Below, one piece after another: positions 39,201 to 54,200 of a DNA stretch of 64,000 nucleotides (position 1 is the first letter of the stretch; the number at the start of each line of letters is the position of its first letter). Made by a program: the position numbers and the translations under genes. The stretch covers positions 9,925,103 to 9,989,102 of the forward strand of contig JABAKD010000024.1 in NCBI GenBank assembly GCA_012845835.1, in the 5' to 3' direction. The notes below the pieces were generated by a model that had not been told where the DNA came from, searched no databases, and saw only the letters and a program-made list of their open reading frames with translations. The DNA comes from Undaria pinnatifida (taxonomy: Eukaryota > Sar > Phaeophyceae > Laminariales > Alariaceae).

Positions 39201-42200
39201 TGGACTTGGTCTGATACTGTGGCGTTGTGTGACTCATTGACACGTGCATGAGATTGTATGTTTTGCGACAATGTGTTTTTTTGGGGGGGAACAAACAAGT
39301 CTGAGCTACGAAGTAACTCACCCTCCGTCGTATTCAGGAGCCGACCAATATACGCCGACGGAGCTAGTAGATACCACCGTAACGTTGAGCTCGGACGGAG
39401 GAGATGGTGGCCTCAGGCTCGGGATCACGCCCAAATCGGACTCGGGGTCGTCCCTCCCTGCGACGAGCTCCGTGATAGAAATATTTCCTGCGTATATTTA
39501 TATAAAGATCACATCCAAAGCAGTGCGGGGGTGGTGGCCCTGGGTGAGAATCTTCGGCTGGCCGCAACAAAGCGGCCTCATTGATCCCAAACTATACACG
39601 AAGTGTGAAATATAGCGACCATGGAATATTACAAACAGTATATATGGAATTGCCAGGCCGGGCAAAAATATCGATTCAAATCGACGAGCAGTGGGCATGC
39701 TCACCCCTCTGCACGGTAAACATGTATGAAGGCATGAACTGGAGGGGAGAACGAACGGCATCTGTGATTATGGCTTGTCCAGAAGATGGAAAGTAAAAAT
39801 GAGATAATAGCAGAGCAGAAAATAAGCAAAAATATATGGTCATCACGCACATCATCGCCTCTCACCGCAATTGACGGCGTCGACCCTGTTAAACGTCAAG
39901 ATAGGCAAGTCGCTAGGCCTTTCCGCCCCCTCGAAGTGGACGACGTACTCCATTTTGAAGCTTTCCGTGCTTACTGAGGTTGAGTCGTGCCCGGAAAGGC
40001 TTGAGTGGTCGAAGCGGTTAACGCGAACGGCGCCGGCCACTGATTCTAAGGCTGATAGTGCGTCAGCAATCTGGAGGCGGTGATACGTTGGAAGGGAGCA
40101 ACGTCAATATTGCATTGGCGGTATTATTACTCTAGTTGGCATCAAGACGAGACACTTTATAAAGGACGGTACTTCCAACCGCCTGTGGAGGGGGGGGACT
40201 TAGTGACCCAGGGTATGAGTTACGACTAGGGAGGGAGAAGGAGATGTTGAAAGTGCGAAGAAGGTAGATGGGACGAGTAAAAAAAACGGAAGACATAAAT
40301 AGTGAACAGTTTGCAGCAGTTACATTATCACGCTGCGCCCCGTGTTCAACAAAACGATTCCTTCCAGCCTGGTTCAAGCAACTACTCGTAGATGTAGCAG
40401 TTCCTTCTGTAACTGTGCCGGGTTGACGCGTGTTGCGACGGAGGTGGCAATTGTTGGCCAAAATATTTCCGTGGGGGCTCCTCGTACCCAATGGAGTCGG
40501 AACACCATTTATGTTTATACACACTGTTGGTTGTTATGTACTTAAGCCACGTGAGCATTTATCGGGTTGACCTTTCATACTTCCTCAAAGTCATATTGAG
40601 GGTGAGGTGTAGAGCTCCTTCTGTGATCAAGGGAGGAACATAATAAGAAAAGACGTGTTAGACCAAATCATCGTAGGTTGCTACCTGTGGCCGATGCTGT
40701 AATCGGTAATTGCTACCGCCAGTTTCCCCTCTGAAGTCACAGAGAGGTTAGATACATCTCCGTAATGGTGGTTCCCGCTAGTTGTAGTAACGATACATGA
40801 TCGGTATATCAACCATTCAGCGAAGGCGTGATTCTCGCTGTGGGTAGGCAGCAAACCCAAACCGAGTTGGAGTTACGGGTGACATCGTATCTGTTACATA
40901 TAGCTGTATTCTAATATATCGATGGCTTATTTTGTCGTGCAGTTCTGCTCAGATGGGCGCACAGTCTTTGTTTTCATGGACGAAAGTCAAAGGCAACAAA
41001 CCAATTTCGGAAAAGTAAAAAATAAAGTTATATAGCTGTTGCTAGGAACTCATGCAGCAAGATACTTGCAACTGTGGTCAAGTTGTGTGGGTGTTTTTTT
41101 TGTTCGGTGGGTGGCGGCGGGCATAGGATCTGGGTTCAGACATCTCGAATGGAGTCCTTGAACATTTTTCGTCGTGTAAAATAGAAGCTGGCATTCGTTG
41201 GCGACACTATTTCTATGAGCTCTTGCCTCGTTCGCCGATGCCCCGAAATCCAGCGAGTCAGTTGTGTCTCCCCTTCCCGTGAAGGGGTCATTCATGGTCA
41301 GGTTGAACGATCCCGTTCCACCCTCAGTCGGTAGGAGGTTGGATATGCATGAACCTTCGTCGCTGGCGGTCATAACTATCCGCTGTACCTGTGGTGTGAA
41401 GACACGGGCGTAGGGTTTGCGAAACGATTCGGTAGGGGGTTAAATAATCAGGACTCGTCGGCGGCGGCGGTTGCAACTATCGGCTGTACCTATAACGTGA
41501 AAGACACGAGCGCAGGGTTCGCGAGACGAGTCAGAGTGATGTGCGGTACGTAGCAGTAACACGAGAGGGAGTTAACGGGCGTCTCGACGCATGTCTCATT
41601 CGAGAACCAACGTCAATCAAACAGGAAGGCGCGAGCCGATGAACCATCCCATGGCTTAGGTATACATCGAATGGCGCGCAATACACCAATGATGCTGGGT
41701 GGTTTGTCTAATTGAGGAACCCCGTCTGTCGCAAACTGGTGGGAAAAAAATTCTAACCCTATCATGGCACGCATCGGCAGCGGCCACATAAACAACACGT
41801 TCGACCCAGGTCGTAAGTACAAGGGCGTCTCCACCCAACGGCGGGGGGTTGGTTCATCATGTTTTCTTATTTCACTTTTAATTCTTGTACGATTTGCTTC
41901 AGATGTGTGTAATGTATTGTTTAGTATTTCGCTTCCCTGGTGATGACTTACCTCATAATTGGACCACCCTTGAGGAACAGCAGCTGCTGGCTCCGAAAAT
42001 CCAACCGCATTTGAAGCTATCACGCGCACGTATTTTGGCTCCAACTCAGCTAGTCCTGCAACGGTAGTGTATGCGTGACCAGTAAAAATGTATATGATAT
42101 TTAGCATGGAAAGTTCGAAACAAAACACGTGTGTAATATATGAATAATAGTATGGCCGCCCAAAGGTTGGGGTTGGGGTTAGAGTTAGAGTTAGGGTTAG

Positions 42201-45200
42201 GGTTAGCAGTAGGTTTATCGGCGTTTATCCAAAACACCCTGATCGTCATACTGGAACCACACGCGGGTCACGCAATATTTCATTTTTCCAAACCGTACCC
42301 TATATGCTTGTTTCCTTGCCTCGTATAGGCGGCTCTCTTGTACTGTCACGACGGAAACATTGCTGCGTTCGACAAGGCGCATAAGCACATCCGGTGTGAA
42401 GGTCGATGCTGCTAACAGATACATACGATGCGTTAACCAACTGTTTCTGACCTTCAATGGTGTAGGTCATCCACTCAGTAGAATCAACGGCAGAGGCTAA
42501 AACCTTAGCCTCCCCGCTACCGGAGCCAAAGCTCTCATCAGAACTCCACTGCACGGTGTACCTATTGCCGCATCAAGATAACGCCGCGTACAGGTTATCA
42601 ATTGGGGACGCGATTGTTGCATGTCAGTGGGGCATTTTTAACTCAAAAGCTGTTGCGCGAGTTTTTTTGCGAGGTGGCGCTTCAAACAAGGGCACCCAGA
42701 AGATACATAGCGGTGTTGTATACCATGGTCCCTGGTATAGGTATACAAGGTTCCCCTTCGGGAGGTGGACACGTGCCTCCCGGGGGCGACGCAAGTCGAA
42801 TGACTACTACAACTGATGATGAAGTATTTATGCAGAAGGTGTATATCGGAGGGATGCGTAGTGGAAAGAATGTGGATAATATAAGATATCACAGACATTT
42901 GGAGGAGGAGGGTTGGGATATTGCTGAGGCTCGGTGTGATAAGTTATTCGAAAGTCCACTCCGTATAACTGCGTGGCAGCAATTAATTCTACGTTTGTAC
43001 TGCTGTCGCTGCTGTTAGAGGAATCATTGGTGTCAATTTGTTGTTTGTTTTCTGTGTCCAGTATTTTTCCCCGCGCGCTTCAACAGTTAAACAGTTTATA
43101 CCGATGTTTGTTGCCGATATGGTCTGTTGTGTGCACATCGTTACTTTTGCTTGAGTTGTGTTGCTACTTTATATCTCTTTATACAGGTTTCGCTACTGCT
43201 GTATGGTAACCACCGTGTCAATTGTGAGGGAGAACTCACAGTAATGACATAGTTCACGTCGTTGCAGCGGGTACATCTACACCGCGCCCGCGTCTAGCAG
43301 TGCGGGAAAATTCTCTCGCAAATGCATTTTGATGCCACCCCGATGTACGTGCGAGGACTAAAGTTCCACCGTGTGAAGTAGTAGTAGACGTATTTAAGCC
43401 TGACGATATGCCTATATTTTTGGCTCTAAACCAAATTAAGCCCTATCGTGTTTTAAATGTCTAAAAAATAGGTCTATTTTATCGACCTAACGACCACGGT
43501 AGACCACGGTGAGATGTGGATTTTCCCAAAATATGCACTTGGGCACATTTTGGCCCAAGTGCATATTTGAAGCAATTTTCCGAGTATTTTCCAGCAAACA
43601 ACAGCATTTCAGACGACAAAAGCTCGAGGAAACATCAGACACTCTGCAGCAGCAGCACAGCACAACACCCACGCAGTAATTGCAACGCTCAACCTAGCAA
43701 GCCGCTTGGTGTATCCCCAACCCGGGTTAATCAACCTGCGTGTACAACACCAGCAGAAACGTTGGCGGTGGTCAGAGGCGACCCACTCTCGTGGAGCGGC
43801 ATGCCTCTACGTACTGTTACTTGAAAAGAAGTCCTTGTTCATTCACGAGGATCGAGCGCACACACAAAACACACCACAAAACAAAACAACACAGCACAAC
43901 ACACAGACAACCAGCACCCCAACAGCCAACCCAACTACAGCACAACTAGCCGGTGGAAAACGCCCGCGAGACTCCTCCTACCCTGGCGTTCTCTGCGGTC
44001 AGAGAACTGGGACTGGCATAGTTCGTCGCGCGCTCGTGCTCCTGCTCTCTCGTCCTGAGAGGCTGTCATTTTTCGATGACACATTTTTTTTGTTTGGTTT
44101 TTGTGCCCGACGTAGCGCATGGCCGGAGCTGCTGCTGCAGTTTACAACCCTGTTGCCTCTTTCCCGCGGATGCCTACATTTCGAGGGTGGAAATTGAACC
44201 GGGTTGAGGGCCAGTCCTGCTGTGCTGCTGTACTGACTGCCACACTGAGGCACACCGAAGGCGGCAAACGCCTGCGAGGTATCCTACATATGAAGCGAGT
44301 ATGGAGTACGAAGCACTCAATGTTTTTGCCAGGCACCAGTTATTTGTTTTGGCCGTTTGTTCAAGCTCGCACAGCATGGGCAGGGGCGGGTCTTTCTCGA
44401 AGTTTCCACCCACTCATGTGCTGACTCATGACATAAATCCTCGTCTTGCCATCTGCGTCTGGAGTAGTGCAGAAATATCATAGTCTATTTTCAAGTAGTT
44501 TGATCTTTCCTCGGCTTTTCTTTTAATGCGTACAGAAAGAGACCACTATTTCGAGTTTTAGACATATGGTGTTTTTTTTATGCGTTTAAGGTCGAAGTCT
44601 AGCTCTTCCAGTTGGAAGTACTTAAGACCTAACCTCGAGGCTTAAATACGTCTAGTGTGTGGTTGCCCGGGGACAGAAGCGTCTCATACCCCGCAAAATA
44701 GAGCCAGTCTCGGCGGCTTTCCGCGGCCATAGCTCGCGCCACGGACGTCCCATGAGCCCGGCACACGGCTGATAATATACCGACGGGTAGTCTGATCGCA
44801 TTGCAGAAGAAAGCACACCAAAAAACTCTGCGCCGGCGGAGAAAAAGGGACGGACTAGGCAAAAAAATCAAAATGGTACATATGCATATGGCATACTTCA
44901 AGTACCCCATTAGCCCCTTTGGGACCCCGACCAAGAGAAAACACCATGACTGTGGTTGTGTTTAACTTCGAGAGTGAGCATGCGCCAGTACCAGTACAGT
45001 AGTGGTCCCTCGATGGCGACCGCATGTACAAGCCAGAATGCACCAGCGCTATAGTGACTACCCCTCATACCGCTACTACTAGCCGTTCCCATCTGTTCCA
45101 AGCGATTTCATGGGCGCTATAGTGGGCAACTGGCACTATAGAGAGACCACCACTGCATCACCATGCTGCACGAGTGTCGTACAGCTAGCTCCTCACATAG

Positions 45201-48200
45201 TAATTCAAAACTATCCTCTACCCCAGCAGCTCGGGGTGCTCCTTGTGGCCACGGTTTTAATCAAGTCAATGGGTTTCGACAATTCCCCTCTCTGAAGTCC
45301 CAGAGGGCGTAGGTAATCGGAAGTCTGCTGTAGGACATCAATACACTTGCGCGTGCGTGCCTTTCATCTGTCGCCAATTACACGCTATGCAAACAAGAGG
45401 AAAGTGTGCTGGGTCTGGAGACATTTTCGCCATTGTGTACCCTGTTATTTGATGTGCGTTCCTTGTAACCCCCACCAAGAAACATTTTGACCGTTGCCAT
45501 ACTGGCCCGGAACCCGTTGCCTTCCATTTTCCAATTCCTGCAATAATCCTGTTAAAATAGTATGACGAGTCTAATTCCACGTGTTTTGTTCGCCTAACGG
45601 GAGTGGAGAGCTAATAGGCTTACATCAGGGTATACGTTAATGAGAGCTAAGCGAAAGGAACGGTACGGCAGCCGCCTGAGCTCGTGATGCGCATCTAGTG
45701 ACTGGAACTGAACTATATCACAATATCAGCAACCAGACCCTGCTCGAACCATAACCGAGACAGATGGCCGATGCTGTAGTCATCACTTGGTATTAGTCCC
45801 TTTTTCCCTGTGAAGTCCCATACCGAAATATGCTTTCCGTACCTAGTGATATTAGCGCCACCGTTGCTCTCTGGTTCCATCCAAGACAAGCCCAACTGAG
45901 ACGCTGAGATGACCACCACGGTCACCGAGCGAGGTGATGAGGGGGCTCGAGCGGCCGTCAACGTGGTGAATGGAGCCACGCGCGCCTAACGTAACGGTTT
46001 GCGCAGTGGAATATCGGAGCGTGTGCCGTTTGGTCGCATGGTTAGATTTTTCATTTGGCCATAAGAGAGCATGCACACCTATGAGCACCAACGTGATGGA
46101 TGGTGGCACACACTCCTAGCACAATGGCTGTCGTGGAGCAGAGAGCAATCGGAGCTTGTTCGGGTATGTTCAGGCGTTATGCTTTGCCGTAGTCGAGCTA
46201 TTTATCACTCGTTTAGAACTGCCCCCTGCGTTTTTTTGGGGGAAGCATTTGACGGGCGATTTCTAACCCCGTTAGAGCTGCACCACGCTTTGCGAAACCC
46301 CCATTTCACGGACCATTTTTAACCCTTAAGAAGCACCATATGTATAGGGGCACCTTTCTTCGAGTTAGCCTAGCATCATTTTTGCAGCTGTACAAGAATT
46401 AACGTTACCCACCGTGACGAGGGCATGCAGACCCACGATAACTTCTTATACCAAGTATGACACTTCAATCTCCAGCTTGCCTTTCTTATTGCCGTCTTTC
46501 TTATTAGGCGCCTTGTGCTGTACAGCTAAAAGCTTACCTCGCTCCATGCGACACCGTTGTAAGCTTTGACCCGCACAGAATAGGTAGTTCCCATCGCCAG
46601 TGCCCCCTCAGGTGTAACCTGTCGATGCAGTGACATGCAGGATGCCGGCCATTAGGCAACGGATGCGTCCACGTAGCGAACAGTCAGATTTTGCACGCCA
46701 GATGGACTCCACATAGCAAACAATCAGCTCTTTGCACACTGGACTCTTACTGTCCTGTCCCTGAAACCGCTGAGTCTTCGTGCTTATGCCTCTGTCCCCC
46801 GGCTATATAGGATGCCTCAAAACTCGCGTTTTTTTACTCACAGTATCCTATCCCAGGTAATCGTGAAATTCTCGCCGCACTTAGCCTTTAGGAAGGAACG
46901 GCACCAACTATATACGTGCAAACCTAAAGTTCCAAGTAGTACGGTACACGAATGACTACCGGTACCAGGTTTGTCCTTCATGAGGACATGCACACCCCTA
47001 GAAGGCGCGATCAAAGCGTCACACGCAGGTTGCAAATACGACTCACGAGAAAATCCTCGATCTCACAGCCGCGGTTATTTCTTGATTATGTAAAAAAGAA
47101 AGCCCTTCAAATAACTACATAAATGAAACTCACCATAGTAGTGCGGAGACCCCCTTTGACAGCTTCCACTACACGAACGAGCGGGTCGGTGCCCGTGAGC
47201 GTTCCCGCAGACGCAACCACTGATTCGGGACCGTTCTCAGTGCTAACGACAAGAGAGGAGGCGTCTCCAGCGGCGGGTGGGAATGTGACGTACCACGACA
47301 GCCCTTGGGCTCCCGGTCCAGCGGAATAGGCGAAAGATGGATCCATGGATGTAGCCTTTTCGACGGAAACCTGGGTTGCATGGTAAACCGATTGAAGTGC
47401 CATAAGCAAATCTGGGCAGTCAGCAACGGACACGTTCTATGGCAGGGCTAGCACTGTTTGGTCAACAAAAGAGCTGGGCGGTCAGCAATACGTCCATCGA
47501 AGGACCACCAAAATATACCATAACACAGACCTGGGCAGTGCGTAGGGGTTCTCTTTAAGGGCTTACGAAGAATATCTGAGCAGCCAGCATGACCTTCAAT
47601 ACCGTTTTATCAGAAGGTGGAAAGTCATGAAATCTTAGTCGAGGCAGATGAAAACATCAATGATTATGTCCACTGAGTTGTTCCGTCCCCCCAAAAATTT
47701 TTATGTAAGATCATCTGCCTCGAAGGTGGCAAGTATTTAATTACTGCAAAAGCCTCCCTCAGAGCGTTTTGTTCCCGCCACAAAAGTTAATCCCCTTAGC
47801 GCTTGACCCAATTTTTTTGTGAATACAAACGACGCAGAGTTGGTGAGGGGTTTCTTTTGATGTAGTAAATATAATAGTCGCTCTTCTAACAAGGGTGCGC
47901 GCACTTGCAAGATGAGGGAAAACAGCCATAGGCGGTTCCCAGTGGCCTAAAGTTCCTCTCGGCACCTCGTGTCTCCAACGTAACAAAAGCGAGTGTCAAA
48001 CTTAATAAGCGTGTACATTTGGTGACGCATGGAGCAATACGGGAAGTACGTTCGGGACCGAACGTCGTTGGAATACCATTTGTAGTTTAAGAAATATATC
48101 TCGAAGACTTTCGTTATTTACCTACTTGGTCTAGCAATATGCTTCGAAGTATTTCGTTACGTACTTACTGCTGTAGGCCATGGATTGTTCAACGGGGTTG

Positions 48201-51200
48201 CCCTTTTTTTCTTTTCGTAGAAACCCGTGTTGTGTGAGGCTTAGAGCTCCTCGACTTAGGACTCATCAGAAAAGTCGGGTACACCTCTACCGTGCTATTA
48301 GCCGGATGTGTCTGGCACGACATTGACTGCAGGCATAACAAACAGCCGTAGCGCATGCGGTCCCCCTGTATTTCGTCTCACCGTCACATCTCCAACTGCG
48401 GGGATTCCCGCGAGAGCTGAAGCCATGTCGTCCGCACCGGCGTCATAGGCTATCTTCTCCGACCAATGCCCTTCGTAACCCGCAAAAAAGTAGCCGCTCA
48501 AGTCCGAGGCTGCTGCCACTACCGTGATAACTTGAACCTCGCTCGTTGCGTTCACCTGGAGCGTTTTAGGCGCGGAATGAAACTGTGGTTACTGCAATGA
48601 TCGTTTAGCTGGCCACTTTGAACAACGCGGCATACACTTTTTGCTACAATGAAAGGAGAAAAGTGATACATATCTTCGCGTATTCTGCGCGGGGGTATTT
48701 ACTCAACGCAGCTCAAGACCTGATGGAGCCCTCCATATTACGATCATACCCTCTCCATAAATCCCAAATATACATTATTATAGGTGTGATTCAAACCTTA
48801 CTTCCTTTAATTGTTTAATTCATTACCGTCAATTGATAATAGACCCAGAAACAACGTTCTGGTTGGAAACACGCGAAACACGCGGATACATGAAAGGCAA
48901 CGATTTTCTCTAGAACTACATTCCCACCTCTGCCAAGCCCAACGCCATGACGTTGACCCCGACAGTGCCTTCATGGAAAGGTGGTAGCGTGCCCTTGACG
49001 GACTCCTCTACCGTTGCTGTAACGCCCACGCCTCGAAGTGATGTTGCCTAGAATGTGGCAGCACGAGAACGGTGCGGCACCCATTAGTCCGACGCGATGG
49101 CGCACGAGAATTGCTTGTAGAAAAATCGATGGTTGTGTTTGGTGATGTCAATGCTGCTTGTGGTATATCAGCGCCAAGCTTATGTCCTAGAACGGATAAG
49201 CTGACTGCATACACCTACATGTGGCGTTCACATTAAGTTGGAAATGTTCAGCCCTCCTTGTGTTTATCTTCATAGTTTTCGACGGGCTTATCTGGAACCC
49301 CGCTTGATCCCTACTTTTGACCTTAGGGGAAGTATACAGGGAGTTAATTCGCGCCAACTAATCTACCGGCCGAGGCATGTCACGGTGGGGGAAAGACGAA
49401 ACGACACCGGCTACGATAGAGGTAAACCTCTTTTCGGCTATGTCGTTCTTCTGGATGACGAAGCAACTTAACCCAAACTCGTGGCAACTTCGTTCTTTCT
49501 TTTTCGATACAATTTGTTTTCGTTTTTACCTGGGCGATGGGTGTGCTCGTCGGATTGCGAAAACGGTTTACCCAAAATGAGTTTTTTTGGGGCTAGTCTG
49601 TAGACAAATGAGGAAGGAAGACCTAGCTCCTCAAGTAATGAAGGAAGGCACCTCACAAAAAAAAGGGTACATCTGGGTCGTAGCTGGTGTCTAAGACGCG
49701 TGGTACGTTAGAGGATGATAGAGGTGTGCACAACACGTTTTTTCTGAGGTTTCTTCAATTAGGGAGCTTAAGAACTCTACCAAAATCTGATTTGGAGACA
49801 CTTAAAACTGCTACCCGATGAAAAATACCATGACCTAGGTACACGATGAGAAGCACGCAAACCGTACATATTTCCGATGATTTGTGATTTTCGGCAACGG
49901 AGCCCCGTCATTCACAAATAATTTTCGCCAAAAAACGATATACCTTCCTCGCAGTTTGTGTCTCGAACCCCGTATGCTTCGGAGACTAGACTCCCGTCTA
50001 CTTTACCGAGACACGCATTTCGAGAAGTATCAAAGTGCAAACTCGATGGGCAATTCCATGGCCTACCGCAGGTATACACCGGACAACGTTGGTAAAACAC
50101 AGATGGTATTAGCCCGACATTAGTTCTATGTTAAAACACTGCTAGTTGACTCCATGGCAAGGAGCCTCATCTGCCATTGAAAAAAAATGCCACCCTGATC
50201 GTGGCACGCGTGACCTGGCCAGGCGCCCTCAGCTTCAGCCAACCATTTACCCCCTCGGGGGTTGAGAGAAAAATGTTGTCGAAAATATATGGCAACTGCA
50301 GTGTCAGCCACACGAAGTAGATTTGGCTGTGGGCGTAGGCTGTGCGTCCAGCGCGCGATAGAAGGAGCCGTGCGACAATCACGCAGCATCGCCATGTTCG
50401 TACCACTGCGCGCTCACATTTGTTTTTTTATCCTTTTGTCTCTCTAGGATGAAGAATCAGCTCCGACACTGGGTGTGCTGGTAATGTCGTCGGGTAGATA
50501 GATCGGTGTAATGTGAAGACAACAAACACATGGGTCCCAAAGGAGATGCACGAGAAACACTGCCGCGTACAGTCGCGTATGTAATAGTAGCAGCCTCTTA
50601 CCTGCACCGTCATTAAAGGCAGGTCACCAACGTTGGACGCAAACGCCACACGCCAAGATGAAACCGTCGAAACGCCCGATGTCGATGAATCAGCCACCGA
50701 CGCTTCGCTGTCTTTGGAAACCTCAACTGAGGAAGCTACGTTGGGCAGAGCCGCCAGAGCGGATGCGACGCGCGATGCCGCGGCGTTATGGGGGATGGAG
50801 GCGGTGACTGCTCCATCAAGAACCAGCCTAAATGTCCCGGAAACTGCATCAGAGATGCTGATGGTTTGTTGCTCGCTGACTCCTTTTGCGCCGTCCCACT
50901 CCTATTGATCAACCGGCACACGATGAACGCAGCAGTGTTATGATATCGATGCAAATCGACGAGCCGTGGGAATGATAAACGTTCTGCGCCACAAGAATGA
51001 AGGCATGTGCCGGGTAGGAGAAAGGGCGATAACCGTGACCACGGCTAATCCATAAAACGGAAAATTGAGAGTGAGGTTGAAAAACTCACTGTCATCCACT
51101 CTCGTTTCTCACCACTTACAAGCCCACAACTTCCAGACCTAAACTCATTTATGGTAGAGGGGTGAATGAGGGAACAGTGTCTCGTACATATTATAGGTCG

Positions 51201-54200
51201 TACGGGTTCGACGCAAAATATGTCTGATCTTATTACAATCCACGCCTGATTCTTACCACTTGATAGCCCACAACGTCCAACCCCATCGCATCGTTTGGAG
51301 GCGACCATGAGATGGCTAAGGAAGTGGGTGTCGCCGCTTCGACTTCCACCCGAGAGGGGGGCTCCGGAGCATCAGCAGGATGTATGACAGCGGGCGTGGA
51401 GGGTACTGTTTTGCCGTAGGACAGCGCTACGCCGTTGTAGGAGCTCACTCGCACGTGGTAAGCTGCTCCCTTCACGAGCCCAGACACCTGAAATCGATTT
51501 ATAAGGTTAGGGTTAGGGTTAGTAGTAAATTGCAATAGCGGCGACTTTTTGTTTTAGACGGATAAACACCATGGCAAATGCGTGCTCCGATGTATGAGAT
51601 GAAATTGGGCTCAGGATGAAGAGAAGAGAGATTATATCCATAACCAAACGTCCATATGTCTTACGATATTCCGCACTTCATGTGTCTTAAGTCATGCGTC
51701 GCAGTCGTTGCGTCGCCGTGCTTGGACCCTCAAACGTTGCCTGTGAAGAATAATATTCTACAGCTGTCCCGCGACGTTGTGAACAACGCAAACACACGCA
51801 AGTTACGGGAACAGATCGATCGCGTACACCTGCAGCCGGGATGTATGTTCACCGTGCAATGTGTGTGCAATGATGACGTGCACAGTATTTGCTGCCTAAT
51901 TCAGTCATCGACGCACTGGCAGTCCAGTCGTAAAACTCGCTACGGTTGCCGAAGCCCTTGGCCTATTTCCATCCCTGGGATCTGCCATTTATATGGTATG
52001 CAGGACAAATCTTCACAATATGTAAACAAATTTGAAGTACATCAAATGTGAATTCGGCTGATTGATAGGTGGATAGTCTTTTTTGCAAGCTTCGTGATTC
52101 GTGTCCACCGCGCATGTGGCATTTGCAAAACAGAACACGAGTAGTGCCCAATCAGTTACCCCAAAGCCATCCTGAACGACCTACTTCATACTCGCCAAAA
52201 AAACTAATCTCAGTTTCCTCACATAATCTGTTGTGACCTACCTCGTATTGTTCGTACGAAGCGTTGGCTGAAGCGTTGACAACAGCAGAACCTTTCAGGC
52301 TCGAATCGAGCAGCGGAGTCCACCCAGAAACCAGCTGGCTCACGGATGCTTCTACAGATGCGTCAAAATCGTCCCGTACGATGCTCGAGACGTCGACCGA
52401 AAGGGTATCCGAGGTGCCCAGCTGCAAAAAAACAAGCAAACAGACTGCAGTTTAGAAAGATACTCCGCGCGCACAGACACATGGGGTTAACAGCGTCCGC
52501 CGCCGTGGCGGGGGTGAAGCATTCTCGCCAAACGGCTATCATAGAGGCGGACGTCATGCAGCTATCCGCAAAGTTTGCACGTCCGCACACAGCGTGTGCA
52601 CGGGGCTATCGACGCCGAATCTACCACGGGTCAAGGTACTAAAGAAGTTTGGGTATCATAAGGACGACAAGAAACCCGAAGGAAGGATGCTAACAAGAGA
52701 CAAATAAACTGCGCCCTGAGAGAAGGACAAATAGGCAAGAAGTATGGGTGCGATCTCATGCCGCAGCAGAGAGGCCTCATTGATCCCAAACTATATACGA
52801 GTAAAATCGTCGGCGAAACGCTGCAGCAGTAATCTTGGAGCAAAACTTCGGGGACGGAAGAAGGCCGTCCCCGGGGTGGGAGAAAAGCCTGATAGTTGTA
52901 CAGAAAAAGTAAGATGATCCCACTTGCATCGTCGGCTCCCGTGCAGCAGCTAGAGAAAGTAGGAAGCTGTTAGGGAAAACAGACCATCCCGCCCGCCCAT
53001 CATTGTGCGCGAGACACCCCGACAACATAATTTTATTTCGTAGTGTTTAGTTTACCGGGGTAAACTATTCTCTGCGACGAGGTGCCGCGTTGATTACCAC
53101 ACGAATCAACGCGGGGGTAGTAGCCCTGGGTGAGAGTCTCCGGCTGATCGCAGCAGAGAGGCCTCATTGACCCCAAACTATATACGAGTTAACGCGTCGG
53201 CGAAATGTTACATCAGGAATGCATGGACCTGATTTTTCCTCACCTCCTCATTGAAGAAGTCCTGTACCTCACTCAATTACTGATTTCGGGACAGCAGAAA
53301 GTGCAGTCGACGCGTGCTACGATAGAGATGCACCACTTTTTTTCTGAGGTCCCTGACCTTCGGAGCTTAACCCTCCTCTCCCAAAAACTGATTTGGAGAA
53401 AACTAAAACGGCTACCGGAGGAAAAATCCCATAGCCGAGGTGTGCAACGAGAATCGTGCAAAACAATACCCTGCGTATTTCCGACGATTTTGGCTTAACG
53501 AGCCTCCACCAATCAGAGGCCATTTTCGCCAAAAAAAAGTATACCTCTATCGTAGCACGAGCGTTATTTCAACCATAGCTAGCGTAGTCCTTAGTTGGGG
53601 AGCCCCGTGAGACAGAAACAGTTTGTCTGAACAGTGCTTACCCTTATTGTACCTATGGGGAGAGAAGTTTGATGGAGTTCCAGTTCCCAGAACACATTGT
53701 GTTCGTTCCTAGTAGAATTCCTAAACGTTTCTAAATTGTTGGTCGGCTAACTTGCAGCAGAAGTACAGTGAGCACCAACACGATCGTGAGCCACCATAAG
53801 TGGAATAATTCTTGTCACTCCTGATGCTGTTGGTACCGGACCAAAATTAGGGAAGACCACACCCGCCAGGGGGCGTTCGCAGGAATGTCATCCCAATTAT
53901 CAAGCACCGCATTTTGCTCTACTCCACGCGTCGGTTATACCAGGACAGGGAGCTCGGATAGGCCGAAAGTCGTTGGTCATAAAACCCTCCACATAGCAGT
54001 CCTGAAGCACATTGCCTTCCTCCATCGTGTTGAGCACGCACCCAGTGCGGGGGTATTTTTTTAGTGGCGAGGCCCCCTTGCTTCGGGGCAAAAGGCCTCA
54101 ACTAATGCAATACTTCAAGAACGTATTATAAAGGATCGGCGACGGTGCAGAATGATACACCATGCAGTTCATTCAATATATATACATGTAAGCTGACCTT

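Larger units (their letters stand above)
42562..45842 (-). other. Intron 17 (3.3 kb)
   Basis: Exons 17 and 18 join exactly in phase 2, so no exon is expected. The intron holds the fragment at 42735-42800, the hairpin at 43529-43568, CA-rich sequence at 43855-43940 and the CCGGCACTATA copy at 45085-45160. A stretch at 44670-44720 reads LYFAGYE on the coding strand, reminiscent of YFFAGYE in exon 14, and may be a remnant. Confidence 0.7.
52422..54197 (-). other. Intron 10 (1.8 kb), mostly dispersed repeats
   Basis: This intron holds the composite repeat at 52755-53215, the repeat copy at 53300-53545 and unassigned sequence. No FN3-like frame is found, and exons 10 and 11 join in phase 0 with continuous module order, so no exon is expected. 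Confidence 0.75.

Noticed and set aside
43706-44253. Plus-strand 163-codon frame and neighbours in intron 17
   Set aside because: Low-complexity CA-rich and Ser-rich translation with no recognisable domain and no start context; likely chance.
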